DNA of 64,000 nucleotides from Oceanimonas sp. GK1 (lineage in GTDB: Bacteria > Pseudomonadota > Gammaproteobacteria > Enterobacterales > Aeromonadaceae). The translations under genes and the position numbers were made by a program. The DNA lies in NCBI RefSeq assembly GCF_000243075.1, contig NC_016745.1:2435001-2499000 (forward strand), written 5' to 3'. The notes below the pieces were generated by a model. The model saw only the letters and a program-made list of their open reading frames with translations, was not told the origin of the DNA and did no database searches. Shown here one piece after another: positions 53,525 through 62,911 of this stretch (positions are counted from its first letter, which is position 1; each line of letters starts with the position of its first letter).

Positions 53525-56500
53525 TCAGAGCGCTTCTATCTGTTGCAGTATACGCTTGTCCGACACCGGGTAAGGGGTGCCCAGGGTCTGGGCGAAGTAG
53601 GACACCCGCAGCTCTTCTATCATCCAGCGTATTTCCTTCACCTCGGGGGCCAGGGGCTTGCCCTTGGGCTGCTTGTTCAGCAGCGCCTGGTAGGCGGTCT
53701 GCACCGCCTGAATTTTCAGCAGGTGGGCCCGGTCCCGGTGCGGGTCTATGCCCAGCTTGTCGAGCCGGCGGCTCAGAGCCTCGAGGTAGCGGCACACGTC
53801 TTTCAGCCGCTCGGCGCCGGTATCGGTGACAAAGCCGCGGTAAATCAGGCCGTCGAGCTGGGCCTGAATGTCCGACATCGCCATGGCCATGGCCAGATCA
53901 ATCTTGCCCTTGAGCCGTTTCTTGATGCCTTGCGCCCGGCTCAGCACCTCTTCCACCTGCAGGGCAATGGCCGCCACAGTCGGGTTAAGCTCGCCGGCGA
54001 CCTTGTCTTTTAAGGTTTCAAACTCCGCCGGCGTCCAGGCCGGGGCACCGTGTTCGCGCATAAGCGCATGAATGCCGGCCCGAATGCAGTCGTCCACCAG
54101 ATCCAGCACCTTGCCGTAGGGGTTGAAATACAGGCCGAGCTTGGCCTTGTTGGGCAGCTTGTCCTGCAAATACTTGATGGGGGATGGCAGTTGCAGCTGC
54201 AGCAGCCTGCACTGGCCGTCCCACATGGTGCGGGCCTGGCTGGACTCGTCTTCACACAGCTGCAGGGCCACGCTGTCGCCCTGATCACTCAGCGCCGGGT
54301 AGGCCTTCACCTCAAAGCCGGCCCGTTTGGCGGCAAAGGTCTGGGGAATGGCCCGGGCCGGGAAGGCAGTCAGCCCTTCCTGCTCAAAGCGGTCGTCGTC
54401 CACCGCCTGGGTCAGCGCGGTCTGCACCTGGCCCTGCAGGGCGAGCTTGATGGCTTCCAGATCCCGGCCGGCGGCCAGCACCTTGCCATCGGCATCCACC
54501 ACCGCAAAGCGCATGATGAGATGGGGCGGCAGCGCGCTCCAGTCCCAGTCCTCGCGCGGCACCGTCACCCCGGTCATGCGCCGCAGGTGCTTTTCCATCT
54601 GGTCGAGCAGCGGGCCTTCAAAGGGCGTCATGGCCGCCAGCAGCGCCTCGGCAAAGTTGGGGGCCGGCACAAAGTGCTTGCGCATGGGCTTGGGCAGGGA
54701 TTTGATCAGCCCAACCAGCAGCTCCCGACGCAGCCCCGGCACCTGCCAGGCAAAGGGCTCGGCGGCCACCTGGTTGAGCAACGGCAGCGGAATGCGCACG
54801 GTCACGCCGTCTTCGTCCTTGCCCGGCTCAAACTGGTAGTCTAGGGCCAGGTTCAGGCCGTCGTGCTGCCAGGCATCGGGATAATCCCGGGCGGTCACGG
54901 CGCCGGCGCGCTCGTTAAGCAACATGTCTTCGGTAAAGTGCAGCTGCTTGGGGTTGGCCTTGCGCGCGGTTTTCCACCACTTGTCGAAATGGCGGAGGGA
55001 CACAATGTCGGCGGGCAGGCGCTCATCGTAAAAGCGGAACAGGGTCTCGTCGTCGATCACCAGATCCCGCCGGCGGGACTTGTGCTCCAGGGTTTCGGCC
55101 TGATCGAGCAGCGCCCGGTTGTGATGAAAGAACTCGTGGCGGGTGCTGAGCTCCCCTTCCACCAGGGCCTGGCGAATAAACAGCTCCCGGCACAGTTTGG
55201 GGTCAACGGCCGAGTAGTTCACCCGCCGGCGCACCACCACCGGCAGGCCAAACAGGCTTTTGCTCACATAGCCCATGACCGCGCCCTGCTTTTTCGACCA
55301 GTGGGGCTCGCTGTAGCTGGACTTCAGCAAATGGGCCCCCGCCTCTTCCAGCCAGTCCTGCTCAATGCGGGCGGCGGTGCGGCCATACAACCGATGGGTT
55401 TCGGTCAGTTCGGCCACCATCAGCCAGCGGGGCGGCTTTTTGGCCAGGGCCGAGCCCGGCACCAGCACAAAGCGGGCGTTGCGCGCCCCCAGAATGTCCT
55501 TTTTATCGCCGTCGCGCATCCCCACCTGGCTCAGCATGCCGGTGAGCAGGGCCCGGTGCAGGCTGTCATAGCCGGCGGGCGTGCTGTTCAGGGCAAAGCC
55601 CAGCTCGCGCACCACCAGCCGCAGCTGGCTGTAAATGTCCTGCCATTCCCGCACCCGCAGGTAGTTGAGGAATTCGCTCATGCACTGCTTGCGGAACTGG
55701 TTGCCGCTCAGCAATTTCTGCTGCTCCTTCAGGTAGTTCCACAGGTTGATCCAGGCCACAAAGTCCGAATCCTTGTCGGCAAAGCGGCGATGCATCTCGG
55801 CGGCGGCCTGTTGCTTTTCCAGCGGCCGTTCACGCGGGTCCTGAATGCTGAGCGCGGCGGTGATCACCATCACCTCGGTCACGCAGCCGTGATCCCGGGC
55901 CGCCAGCACCATGCGGCCCAGGCGCGGATCCACCGGCAGCCGGGCCAGATCCCGGCCCAGGGTTGTGAGGGTGAGCGCGTTCTGGTCGCTTTGCACCGCG
56001 CCCAGCTCTTCCAGCAGGCGAATACCGTCGGAGATGTGTTTCTTTTCCGGTGCCTCCACAAAGGGAAAGGCAGAAATGTCGCCCAGCCCCAGGGAGAGCA
56101 TCTGCAGAATGACCGAGGCCAGGTTGGTACGCAGGATCTCGGGATCGGTAAATTCCGGCCGGTTGAGAAAGTCGTCTTCGCTGTACAGGCGAATACAAAT
56201 GCCCGCCTCCACCCGGCCGCAGCGGCCCATGCGCTGGTTGGCACTGGCCTGGGACACCGGCTCGATGGGCAGGCGCTGTACCTTGGTGCGGTAGGAATAC
56301 CGGCTGATGCGCGCGGTGCCGGGATCGATCACGTAGCGAATGCCGGGCACGGTAAGCGAGGTTTCCGCCACGTTGGTGGCCAGCACAATGCGCCGGCCAC
56401 TGTGAGATTCAAAAATGCGGTTCTGCTCGGCGTTGGACAGGCGCGAAAACAGCGGCACGATTTCGGTGTGGCGCAGCTCCAGCTTGCGCAGGGCGTCGGC

Positions 56501-57400
56501 GGTATCGCGGATTTCCCGCTCGCCGTTCATAAAGATCAGAATATCGCCCGGGCCTTCCTTGGTGAGCTCGGTCACCGCATCGAAAATGCCCTGCAGCTGG
56601 TCCCGCTCCCGGTCGTCGTCCACCAGCGGGCGGTAGCGCAGCTCCACCGGATAAGTACGGCCCGACACCGAAATAATGGGGGCGCCCTCGAAATGGTTGG
56701 AGAAACGCTCGGGGTCTATGGTGGCGGAGGTGATGATCACCTTGAGATCGGGGCGTTTGGGCAACAACTGCCGCAGGTAGCCGAGAATAAAGTCGATGTT
56801 GAGACTGCGCTCGTGGGCCTCGTCGATGATGATGGTGTCGTACTGGCGCAACATCCGGTCCTGCTGGATTTCCGCCAGCAGAATACCGTCGGTCATCAGC
56901 TTGACCTGGGTTTCCTGACTGGCCTGATCGCTGAAGCGCACCTTGAAGCCGACCCGCTCGCCCAGCTGGCAACCCAGCTCCTGAGCCAGACGGGTGGCCA
57001 CGCTGCGGGCCGCCAGCCGCCGGGGCTGGGTGTGGCCTATGGTGCCGTCGACCCCCAAGCCCAGCTCCAGGCACATTTTGGGGATCTGGGTGGTTTTGCC
57101 CGAGCCGGTTTCACCGGCGATGATCACCACCTGGTGGTCCTGAATAGCCTGTTTGATGACATCGCGCTTGTCGCTCACCGGCAACTGGGGCGGATAGGCA
57201 ATGGGGTGTTGCAGCAGTTCCAGCCGGCGGCTGCGTTCGGCCATGGAGGTGGCCATCTCCAGGGCGATTTTCTCCAGCACCGGCTGCCGCTTGGCCTCGG
57301 CCAGCCTTGCCACCCCCTGCAGCCGGCGGCGAAAACGCCCGCGCTCGGCGCCCCTGCATTCCTTCAGCCTTGCCTGCAACTGTTCAACCGACTGTGCCAA
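53525..57400 (-). CDS. hrpA: ATP-dependent RNA helicase HrpA
   Basis: DEAH-box helicase of 1291 residues (E. coli 1300), linked to rescue of stalled ribosomes and mRNA processing. Walker A is GETGSGKTTQIPK, motif II TIIIDEAHERS, motif III ITSATIDPE, and motif VI QRMGRCGRVEAG. The HA2/OB-fold region and the long C-terminal domain follow, with WMIEELRVSYFAQTLGTPYPVS close to the end. No frameshift is seen. Confidence 0.98.
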   Translation of the reverse strand: MAQSVEQLQARLKECRGAERGRFRRRLQGVARLAEAKRQPVLEKIALEMATSMAERSRRLELLQHPIAYPPQLPVSDKRDVIKQAIQDHQVVIIAGETGSGKTTQIPKMCLELGLGVDGTIGHTQPRRLAARSVATRLAQELGCQLGERVGFKVRFSDQASQETQVKLMTDGILLAEIQQDRMLRQYDTIIIDEAHERSLNIDFILGYLRQLLPKRPDLKVIITSATIDPERFSNHFEGAPIISVSGRTYPVELRYRPLVDDDRERDQLQGIFDAVTELTKEGPGDILIFMNGEREIRDTADALRKLELRHTEIVPLFSRLSNAEQNRIFESHSGRRIVLATNVAETSLTVPGIRYVIDPGTARISRYSYRTKVQRLPIEPVSQASANQRMGRCGRVEAGICIRLYSEDDFLNRPEFTDPEILRTNLASVILQMLSLGLGDISAFPFVEAPEKKHISDGIRLLEELGAVQSDQNALTLTTLGRDLARLPVDPRLGRMVLAARDHGCVTEVMVITAALSIQDPRERPLEKQQAAAEMHRRFADKDSDFVAWINLWNYLKEQQKLLSGNQFRKQCMSEFLNYLRVREWQDIYSQLRLVVRELGFALNSTPAGYDSLHRALLTGMLSQVGMRDGDKKDILGARNARFVLVPGSALAKKPPRWLMVAELTETHRLYGRTAARIEQDWLEEAGAHLLKSSYSEPHWSKKQGAVMGYVSKSLFGLPVVVRRRVNYSAVDPKLCRELFIRQALVEGELSTRHEFFHHNRALLDQAETLEHKSRRRDLVIDDETLFRFYDERLPADIVSLRHFDKWWKTARKANPKQLHFTEDMLLNERAGAVTARDYPDAWQHDGLNLALDYQFEPGKDEDGVTVRIPLPLLNQVAAEPFAWQVPGLRRELLVGLIKSLPKPMRKHFVPAPNFAEALLAAMTPFEGPLLDQMEKHLRRMTGVTVPREDWDWSALPPHLIMRFAVVDADGKVLAAGRDLEAIKLALQGQVQTALTQAVDDDRFEQEGLTAFPARAIPQTFAAKRAGFEVKAYPALSDQGDSVALQLCEDESSQARTMWDGQCRLLQLQLPSPIKYLQDKLPNKAKLGLYFNPYGKVLDLVDDCIRAGIHALMREHGAPAWTPAEFETLKDKVAGELNPTVAAIALQVEEVLSRAQGIKKRLKGKIDLAMAMAMSDIQAQLDGLIYRGFVTDTGAERLKDVCRYLEALSRRLDKLGIDPHRDRAHLLKIQAVQTAYQALLNKQPKGKPLAPEVKEIRWMIEELRVSYFAQTLGTPYPVSDKRILQQIEAL

Positions 57401-57844
57401 ACCAGAACCCCTGTTTGTAAAAACGTTTTGCCAAAAAATCTGGCGCGCAGTCTAGCAGAAACAGGCATTTGAATGCAGTGCCGGCCACCATCCGCCCTCA
57501 GACCGCCCATCAGGCCGAACAGCGCGCTTTTTGCCTTTTGCGTCAACTTTGGTGACCGTAATTTCACCAGGCATAAGCCCCGGAAGAATCCCTTCCTTCC
57601 GGCAAGTGCGGTTTAGACCGGCTTTTTTCCTCACCAACACAAGTTGCGCCGCCACCTGCCACCAAACACTCAAAAACCAATTAAAAAACATAAAAATATG
57701 ATTTAAAAGAGAAAAATAAATAAAACAAGTAAAATACCTGTCGCAAACATCAACATTCAATGGGGTTTGAATCCAACTTAATGACAAAAACAGGCGCTAC
57801 GGCAGTAACAGCACACCAAGCACCAATAAAAAACAAAAAACGGA
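57401..57844. other. AT-rich intergenic region upstream of hrpA and the small exported peptide
   Basis: About 440 bp without a gene. From about 57640 to 57840 it is markedly AT-rich (runs of A and T) compared with the GC-rich surroundings. The hrpA promoter should lie at its left and the peptide promoter at its right edge. Nothing else is recognised. Confidence 0.5.
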
Positions 57845-57873
57845 TTGAAACGCCAGCAGTCTGCCGGTATAGT
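57845..57873 (+). promoter_or_regulatory. Promoter of the small exported peptide
   Basis: TTGAAA (57845-57850), exactly 17 bases, TATAGT (57868-57873). A TGATCACA motif overlaps the -10 downstream edge. Confidence 0.65.
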
Positions 57874-57906
57874 GATCACACAGCCCACTGTTAAGGAAGG
57901 TAAACA

Positions 57907-57990
57907 ATGAAAGAGTTAGTGATAACCGTCATTTTTACAGTCTGCGCAACCATGCTTGCCGTTTCTGCACCTTCCTTGGCACAATTCTAA
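57907..57990 (+). CDS. 27-residue peptide consisting of a signal-like hydrophobic segment
   Basis: ATG 57907 follows AAGGAAGG by six to seven bases, and TAA ends at 57990. Sequence features: a Lys-Glu start, a hydrophobic stretch (VITVIFTVCATMLAVS), then APSLAQF with an AxA-like cleavage region near the end. If cleaved, almost nothing would remain; if not, it is a one-helix membrane peptide. It has its own consensus promoter and a strong terminator 55 bp later. I do not recognise the family. Confidence 0.55.
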   Translation: MKELVITVIFTVCATMLAVSAPSLAQF

Positions 57991-58044
57991 CTGAGCCCGG
58001 GAAGACAGGACTGTAAAACACTAAGAAATAACAATATTTCCTGT

Positions 58045-58084
58045 GAAAACAACAAAGGCGCCTTTCGGCGCCTTTGTTGTTTTC
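58045..58084. terminator. Strong bidirectional terminator
   Basis: A perfect 18-bp stem (58045-58062 with 58067-58084, loop TTTC) with GC-rich core GGCGCC and T/A-rich ends, between the small peptide gene and the convergent slyB-like gene. Confidence 0.92.
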
Positions 58085-58095
58085 ATCAGCCGGCC

Positions 58096-58569
58096 TCAGT
58101 ACGGGGCCACGCTCATGCTGCTGCCGGAGCCGATCATGCGTACCCGCTGACCCGGCTGCCAGCTGCGATCCGCCTTTTGCACCACCACCAGGTTCTCACC
58201 GCTGTCGGTACGGATTTCCAGCTCCACCGCATTCACCTGGTTAATCTTTTCTTCGGCCTTGGAGCCCACCATGGCACCGGCAATGGCACCGGCGGCGGTG
58301 GCCAGGGAGCGCCCGGTGCCGCCACCAATGCCGCTGCCGGCAATGCCGCCGATCACGCCCCCTCCCAGGGTACCAATCACGTTGGGATTATCGTCTCCGG
58401 CCTGGATTTTTACCGGCCGTACCGACACCACGGTGCCGTAGGTCACGCTCTGAGCACGATTGGCGCTGCTGCCGCTATACACATCACCGGAGTACACGTC
58501 GGTGTTGGCGCAACCGGCCAGGCCCAGCATGGCCAGTACCGCAACGGCGGGAAGGTGTTTCAGTTTCAT
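58096..58569 (-). CDS. SlyB-like glycine-zipper outer membrane lipoprotein
   Basis: 157 residues. The lipobox LAGC places the acylated Cys at about residue 20. YGTVVSVRPVKIQ precedes the glycine-zipper segment NVIGTLGGGVIGGIAGSGIGGGTG and AGAIAGAMVG. The C-terminal domain ELEIRTDSGENLVVVQKAD and GQRVRMIGSGS is typical of SlyB/Pcp. SlyB stabilises outer membrane proteins under PhoPQ stress in enterics. The symbol is not assigned because several paralogues share this form. Confidence 0.9.
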   Translation of the reverse strand: MKLKHLPAVAVLAMLGLAGCANTDVYSGDVYSGSSANRAQSVTYGTVVSVRPVKIQAGDDNPNVIGTLGGGVIGGIAGSGIGGGTGRSLATAAGAIAGAMVGSKAEEKINQVNAVELEIRTDSGENLVVVQKADRSWQPGQRVRMIGSGSSMSVAPY

Positions 58570-58667
58570 GGAAAGCCCCCTGTAACAAGAATGCAGATTG
58601 TTATAATGCTGACATTACACTCTTAAGACCGGGGCGTCATCCTGGTGGTTTCATCAGGAAGGGAGGC

Positions 58668-58709
58668 GTGAGACGTGAGGCGTGAGGCGTGAGGCGTGAG
58701 GCGTGAGGC
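58668..58709. repeat. Heptamer tandem repeat
   Basis: Six tandem copies of GTGAGGC (the first with one change), followed by a degenerate seventh. A hairpin GCACCGCTT / AAGCGGTGC at 58722-58740 follows. It lies upstream of the slyB-like gene in non-coding DNA and is likely variable in copy number. Confidence 0.85.
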
Positions 58710-58793
58710 GTGAAATGATAAGCACCGCTTTAAGCGGTGCAAACTTCACTTTATGCAAACATTCCCTCGTCTTACGTTATACGTGGATGCGTG

Positions 58794-59934
58794 TTACACC
58801 GCATCGCCCAGCGGTTTGTCAAGCACCAGCCGCACCAGCAGCAGCCACAGCGCCCAGCCGGCCACCAGCAGGATAATGAATAAAAACAGCCCTGCCTGGA
58901 ATTTCTCCAGCATCATGCCGGCAATCACCGGGCCGGTGAGGGAGCCAATGCTGTAGGCAAACATCAGCTTCTGGGTCATGCGTACCAGGGCCCGGCCGTG
59001 CATTCTGCCGCAGGCAAAGGACATGGTGGTCGGATACAGGGTAAAGGCGCCCGCCCCCAGCAGGGCAAAGGCCAGGATCAGCGCACTGTTGCCGCTGAAC
59101 TCCCACAGCAGCAAACAGCCCGCCCCCCACCATCAGGGTCTGCACCACCATCATGGCGCGCTTGCCAAACCGATCCGCCAGGCTGCCGTTGGGCAACTGA
59201 AAGGCCATGCCGCACAAAATCAGCCAGGCCATGTACAACCCCACTTCCTCGCCCCGGGCCAGCTGCTGCAGCTGAATGGGCATCAGGGCATAGAGGCCGC
59301 CCAGCAACATGCCCGCCACCAGACAACCGGCCAGGCCCAGTGCCCGATCGGCCCGGGGCGGCTTGCCGGAGCCCGCGCCTTCGGCGTCGGCTTCGGCGTC
59401 CAGATCCGGGGTGCGCGCCCACCACAGCGGCGGCAGCGCCAGGGCGCAGAGGCCGGCGGCCAGCCAGAAGGCGGCCTGGCTGTCGAATGGGATCCAGTCA
59501 ATAAACAGCTGGCTGATGCCGTAACTGAAGTAATACACCAGCATGTAGCGGGCCATGGCACTGGAGCGGCGGTTGAGCGGCGCCACCCCCAGCACCCAGC
59601 TTTCCACCGCCACAAAGCTCACCGCCGCCGCCATGCCGGCCACCATGCGCAGCACCAGCCACACCGGCAACAGGCTGGTCCAGGTCAGCGCCAGCGCCGC
59701 CAGCGCCAGGGTGGCGCTGCACAGCACCAGGGTGCGCACATGGCCCAGCTGCTGAATGAGTTTGTCGGCAAAAAAGCTCGCCCCCAGCATGCCCAGATAG
59801 AAGGCGGCGCCCACCAGGCCAATCTGCGCCGCAGGGGCACCCTGGCCGTTCAGGTACACGGCCACCAGGGTCACCAGAAAGGCGTTGCCCAGGGTCAGCA
59901 GGATCAAATGAGTGTAAAGGGGAACAAGATGCAT
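58794..59934 (-). pseudogene. YcaD-type MFS transporter with a frameshift
   Basis: Major facilitator of about 380 residues broken by one frameshift. Frame 1 runs from ATG 59934 to about 59120 with nine hydrophobic segments, including FVAVESWVLGVAPLNRR and GMLLGGLYALMPIQLQQL. The rest continues in another frame to 58794 (GAGAFTLYPTTMSFACGRM, LTGPVIAGMMLEKFQ). The break lies at a six-C run at 59123-59128; reading five would join the frames as MVGAGCLLLWEF. The pattern matches E. coli YcaD (382 residues) along its length. Real inactivation and a homopolymer sequencing error are both possible. Confidence 0.85.
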
Positions 59935-60025
59935 GGCGCCTCCGATTTCGAGGCGCGCATTCTAGAAATCGCCCAATCACAAGTACAACGAGAAAAATTT
60001 GTGAGTTGGCGAGAAAATTTGATGT

Positions 60026-60754
60026 TTAACTAATGTTACCGGCCATGTGCCAGATCATGCCCTGGCCAAGGGTGAGGGCGCCCAATATTAACAAGGCGGT
60101 AACCGCAATCACCGGTGGTTTGGTTTGCTCTTTGCGCAGCAGCGGCAACATCCACACCAGGGCACCGATGAGCACGGCGGCACTGACCTGCACAAAGGGC
60201 AGGATCAGCGGCTCAAGCCCGGCGTCATTCACCCCGGCGGCACGCACCGCCAGTGCCAGCAACCAGAGCACGCCAAAGGCACTGCCGGCCAGGGGCAGCA
60301 GCAGGTTAAAGGCTTGCAGCCGGTGCCGGGCGCGCACCATGATGAGATGGGCAAACACACAGCCGCCGGCCCCCGCCGCCAGCAGCGCCCAGCCCGGCCC
60401 CATGCGCCAGCCCACCAGAACGCCATACAGCAGCGCCAGCACCAGGGCGGGATACTGCCAGCTGACGCCCAGGCTGCGCTTGCCCTGCAACCGCGCCTGA
60501 TACAGCACCGTACCCAGCCCCACCGCCAGGGTGGCGCCGCCCAGCCACAACATAAAGGCCGGCGCACCGGCTTCCACGCCCAGCATCAAGGCCAGGCCGA
60601 ACACCGCCCACACCGACATGGTACCGTCGCCGATGCGCCGGCGCTGGCCGGGGCAGAGCTCTCCGTTTTTCAGTACCCACACCAGCAGCGCCAAGGCCGC
60701 TACCGCACTTAACGCCAGGGGCGCGAACAACCGCGCCGGCAACAATTCTGTCAT
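60026..60754 (-). CDS. Multi-spanning membrane protein of unknown function
   Basis: 242 residues with about eight hydrophobic segments and few charged residues outside the loops. Blocks such as LGVSWQYPALVLALLYGVLVG and FAHLIMVRARHRLQAFNLLLP alternate with short polar loops. No known family motif is evident. It follows the ybjD-like gene by about 30 bp on the same strand and may be in its transcript. Confidence 0.75.
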   Translation of the reverse strand: MTELLPARLFAPLALSAVAALALLVWVLKNGELCPGQRRRIGDGTMSVWAVFGLALMLGVEAGAPAFMLWLGGATLAVGLGTVLYQARLQGKRSLGVSWQYPALVLALLYGVLVGWRMGPGWALLAAGAGGCVFAHLIMVRARHRLQAFNLLLPLAGSAFGVLWLLALAVRAAGVNDAGLEPLILPFVQVSAAVLIGALVWMLPLLRKEQTKPPVIAVTALLILGALTLGQGMIWHMAGNIS

Positions 60755-60785
60755 GGTTTGCCTCCGTCAATTCGTGAGGCGCATT

Positions 60786-62408
60786 CTACCGCTGTCGGCG
60801 GGCCAGTGCGACCATGCGGGCAAACATGCGACGCAATTCCACCGGCACTCCTTCAATGCCCTGCAGCTCAATCGCTTCCACCATCGCCAGGGCCATGCCC
60901 GGCTTGCTGTGCCGGCTCAGTGCCCGCTCAATGATGCGCGACGGCGGGGTATGCTTGTCGTGGATATTGGCTTCCCGGCGAAACACCTGCTCCAGGCCGT
61001 TGAAATACATATAGTGTTCAATGTCGGCCCGGGGCAGCACGGTGAGGTGATCCCCTTCCCGCTCGCCCCGCAGCATGCTGCGTACCCCCTGGGCGTATTT
61101 CTGCCCGGCTTCGTCGCCGTCGGTCAGCAGATGCCAGCCAATACCAAAGTCCCGGGCCACCTTGATCAGCGGGCTGAGGCCACACTGGGCAAACTCGATA
61201 ATGCGAATGCCCTCGGCGGGCAGCACATAACCGCAGATGCGCGCCAGCTCCGAAAGCAGCCAGATTTCGGTTTCTCCCTCCACCAGCAGCCAGTAGCGGG
61301 CAAACAACGACATGGGCCGGTTGATGCGCACATGAAAGGCGATGCGGCGCATGTCTTCGCTGCTGTAGCGCTCGTTGCCGATACGCAGGCAACGGGTTTC
61401 CTGCTCCAGCCGGACCAGCCGGCGCAGGTGGTTGAGGGGAAAGGCCGACAGCAGATCGCCGGAATTGGTGGTCACCAGCTTCTGGCCGGGAAAGCGCTCC
61501 AGAATGCCCCAGGTGGCGGCCAGCATGGTGGGGTGCAGCCGGCTTTCGGGATCTTCGATCAGCAGCAGCGGCCGGGCGCCGGGCTCTATCGGCCGCCCGC
61601 CCCGGGCCTGCAAGATGGTGCGGGCCACCGCCGCCAGCGCCAGCGACAGGCCGCTTTCCTCGCCCAGCGGCTGCCAGTCGTTGAGCTTACCCAACTGACT
61701 CAGGGTGACCGGGTGTATGGCGATGTCCCGGGCCCGGCGCGGCGCCCGGCTGGTGGCGCCCTGGGGGGTAAAGTAGTGTTCAAACAGCTGGCGCACCGCG
61801 TCCAGCCCGGCCTTGATCTCGGACCGGCTGAGTTCGTCTTCTTCCGCCAGTTGTTCGCTGAGCCGGCTCAGCAGTTGCTGGTAGTCGCCGTTCAGGTTCA
61901 CGATGGGCAGATCCTGGGGCGCGCCCCGGGAGTCCCGCAGCCGGAACACCGGGTTCATTTCAATCAGCCGGCACACCATGGCGGTGGTGTCCGGCAGTTC
62001 AATGGGATTGCCGGTGCCGTCGAGAAATTCGTGCCGGCAGTGCACGGCGCCGTTTTCCCGCCGGGCGCTGGCCCGGTAGTGTATGCGGTGAAACCTGTCC
62101 TTGTGGGCCACCCACACCGGCTCCAGCCGGCCCAGCCGGCTGGAATGTTCGCTGACCCCGGGCCTGTGCTCGCGGTAGGTCAGGGTAATGGCCAGCTCAT
62201 CGGCAGACTGGCCCTCTTCGGTGCGGAAAAAGTCTTCTTCGGCAAATTCGTAGCAACAGCCTCCCCGCCCCATCAGCCGCCACAGGGCCCGGAACAGGCT
62301 GGTCTTGCCCCAGGCGTTCTCCCCCATCAGGGCGGTACTCTGATCCAGCGGCAGGGAAAGCTGGTTGATACCGAGGAAATTGCGGATCTGAACGTGCTCA
62401 AGATACAT
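60786..62408 (-). CDS. ybjD: YbjD/OLD-family ATP-dependent nuclease
   Basis: 540-residue protein with an ABC/SMC-type ATPase and C-terminal TOPRIM domain. Walker A is GENAWGKTS at 29-37, and the ABC region around LLLIEDPESRLHP carries Walker B. The TOPRIM block has the metal Glu in LLVEGETEIWLLSEL and Asp pair in TDGDEAG. The N-terminus MYLEHVQIRNFLGINQLSL fits E. coli YbjD (DUF2813). OLD-family members can nick DNA and some act in phage defence, but YbjD's role is not established. Confidence 0.85.
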   Translation of the reverse strand: MYLEHVQIRNFLGINQLSLPLDQSTALMGENAWGKTSLFRALWRLMGRGGCCYEFAEEDFFRTEEGQSADELAITLTYREHRPGVSEHSSRLGRLEPVWVAHKDRFHRIHYRASARRENGAVHCRHEFLDGTGNPIELPDTTAMVCRLIEMNPVFRLRDSRGAPQDLPIVNLNGDYQQLLSRLSEQLAEEDELSRSEIKAGLDAVRQLFEHYFTPQGATSRAPRRARDIAIHPVTLSQLGKLNDWQPLGEESGLSLALAAVARTILQARGGRPIEPGARPLLLIEDPESRLHPTMLAATWGILERFPGQKLVTTNSGDLLSAFPLNHLRRLVRLEQETRCLRIGNERYSSEDMRRIAFHVRINRPMSLFARYWLLVEGETEIWLLSELARICGYVLPAEGIRIIEFAQCGLSPLIKVARDFGIGWHLLTDGDEAGQKYAQGVRSMLRGEREGDHLTVLPRADIEHYMYFNGLEQVFRREANIHDKHTPPSRIIERALSRHSKPGMALAMVEAIELQGIEGVPVELRRMFARMVALARRQR

Positions 62409-62439
62409 GAACGCTGTCCGGTCGGTGGATGAAAGAGGA

Positions 62440-62721
62440 TCAGTGGCGGTAGAGCACCTTGATCAGATGATAGCCAAAACGGGTTTTCACCGGCCCCTGC
62501 ACCTTGAGCTCGGGTCCGGTGAACACCGCCTTGTCAAAGGGACCGGCCATGTCGCCCTTATTGAACTCCCCCAAATCACCGCCCTTTTTGCCGGACGGAC
62601 AGAGGGAGTGTTTTTTGGCGAGCTGGTGAAAGTCGGCGCCCTGGTCGAGCCGGGCCTTGAGGGCCTGACACTCGGCCTCGGTTTTTACCAGAATATGCAG
62701 GGCACAGGCACGTTTTGCCAT
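62440..62721 (-). CDS. ppiC: Peptidyl-prolyl cis-trans isomerase C (parvulin)
   Basis: 93 residues, the same length as E. coli PpiC; start at ATG 62719-62721 ([18 protein letters not shown]). The parvulin core includes [29 protein letters not shown] and [14 protein letters not shown]. It is a cytoplasmic folding enzyme. The start lies well inside a longer frame that runs through repeat DNA. Confidence 0.97.
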   Translation of the reverse strand: MAKRACALHILVKTEAECQALKARLDQGADFHQLAKKHSLCPSGKKGGDLGEFNKGDMAGPFDKAVFTGPELKVQGPVKTRFGYHLIKVLYRH

Positions 62722-62796
62722 GACAGCGTCTCGTTGAAATAAAAGCGATGGGGCAAGTGTGCCAAATTGCGGGGTTGGACGGAAGAAGATAGAGCG

Positions 62797-62894
62797 CCCT
62801 CCCCTTTTCAGGGGGAGGGATGGGGTGGGGTTGCCGGCGCCAGACGTGGGCTGAATCAATCCCCTCCCGGCCTCCCCCTTAACCAAGGGGGAGG
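62797..62894. repeat. Double-hairpin intergenic repeat
   Basis: Two C/G-rich stems, CCCTCCCC with GGGGGAGGG (62797-62819) and CCTCCCCCTT with AAGGGGGAGG (62871-62894), frame a short spacer that includes GGGGTTG and CAATCCCC. Such paired palindromes are common dispersed repeats in gammaproteobacteria. Only one copy is in the window. Confidence 0.75.
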
Positions 62895-62911
62895 TGTACA
62901 TTCTGCCTGAG

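Noticed and set aside
54863..57472. 869-codon open frame antisense to hrpA
   Set aside because: Covered by hrpA, whose helicase motifs are complete; the antisense product has no family features.
60786..62408. YbjD/OLD-type nuclease as part of a phage defence system (Gabija-like)
   Set aside because: No UvrD-like helicase or other partner gene is adjacent. Flanking genes are ppiC and a membrane protein, and the protein fits the widespread core YbjD type.
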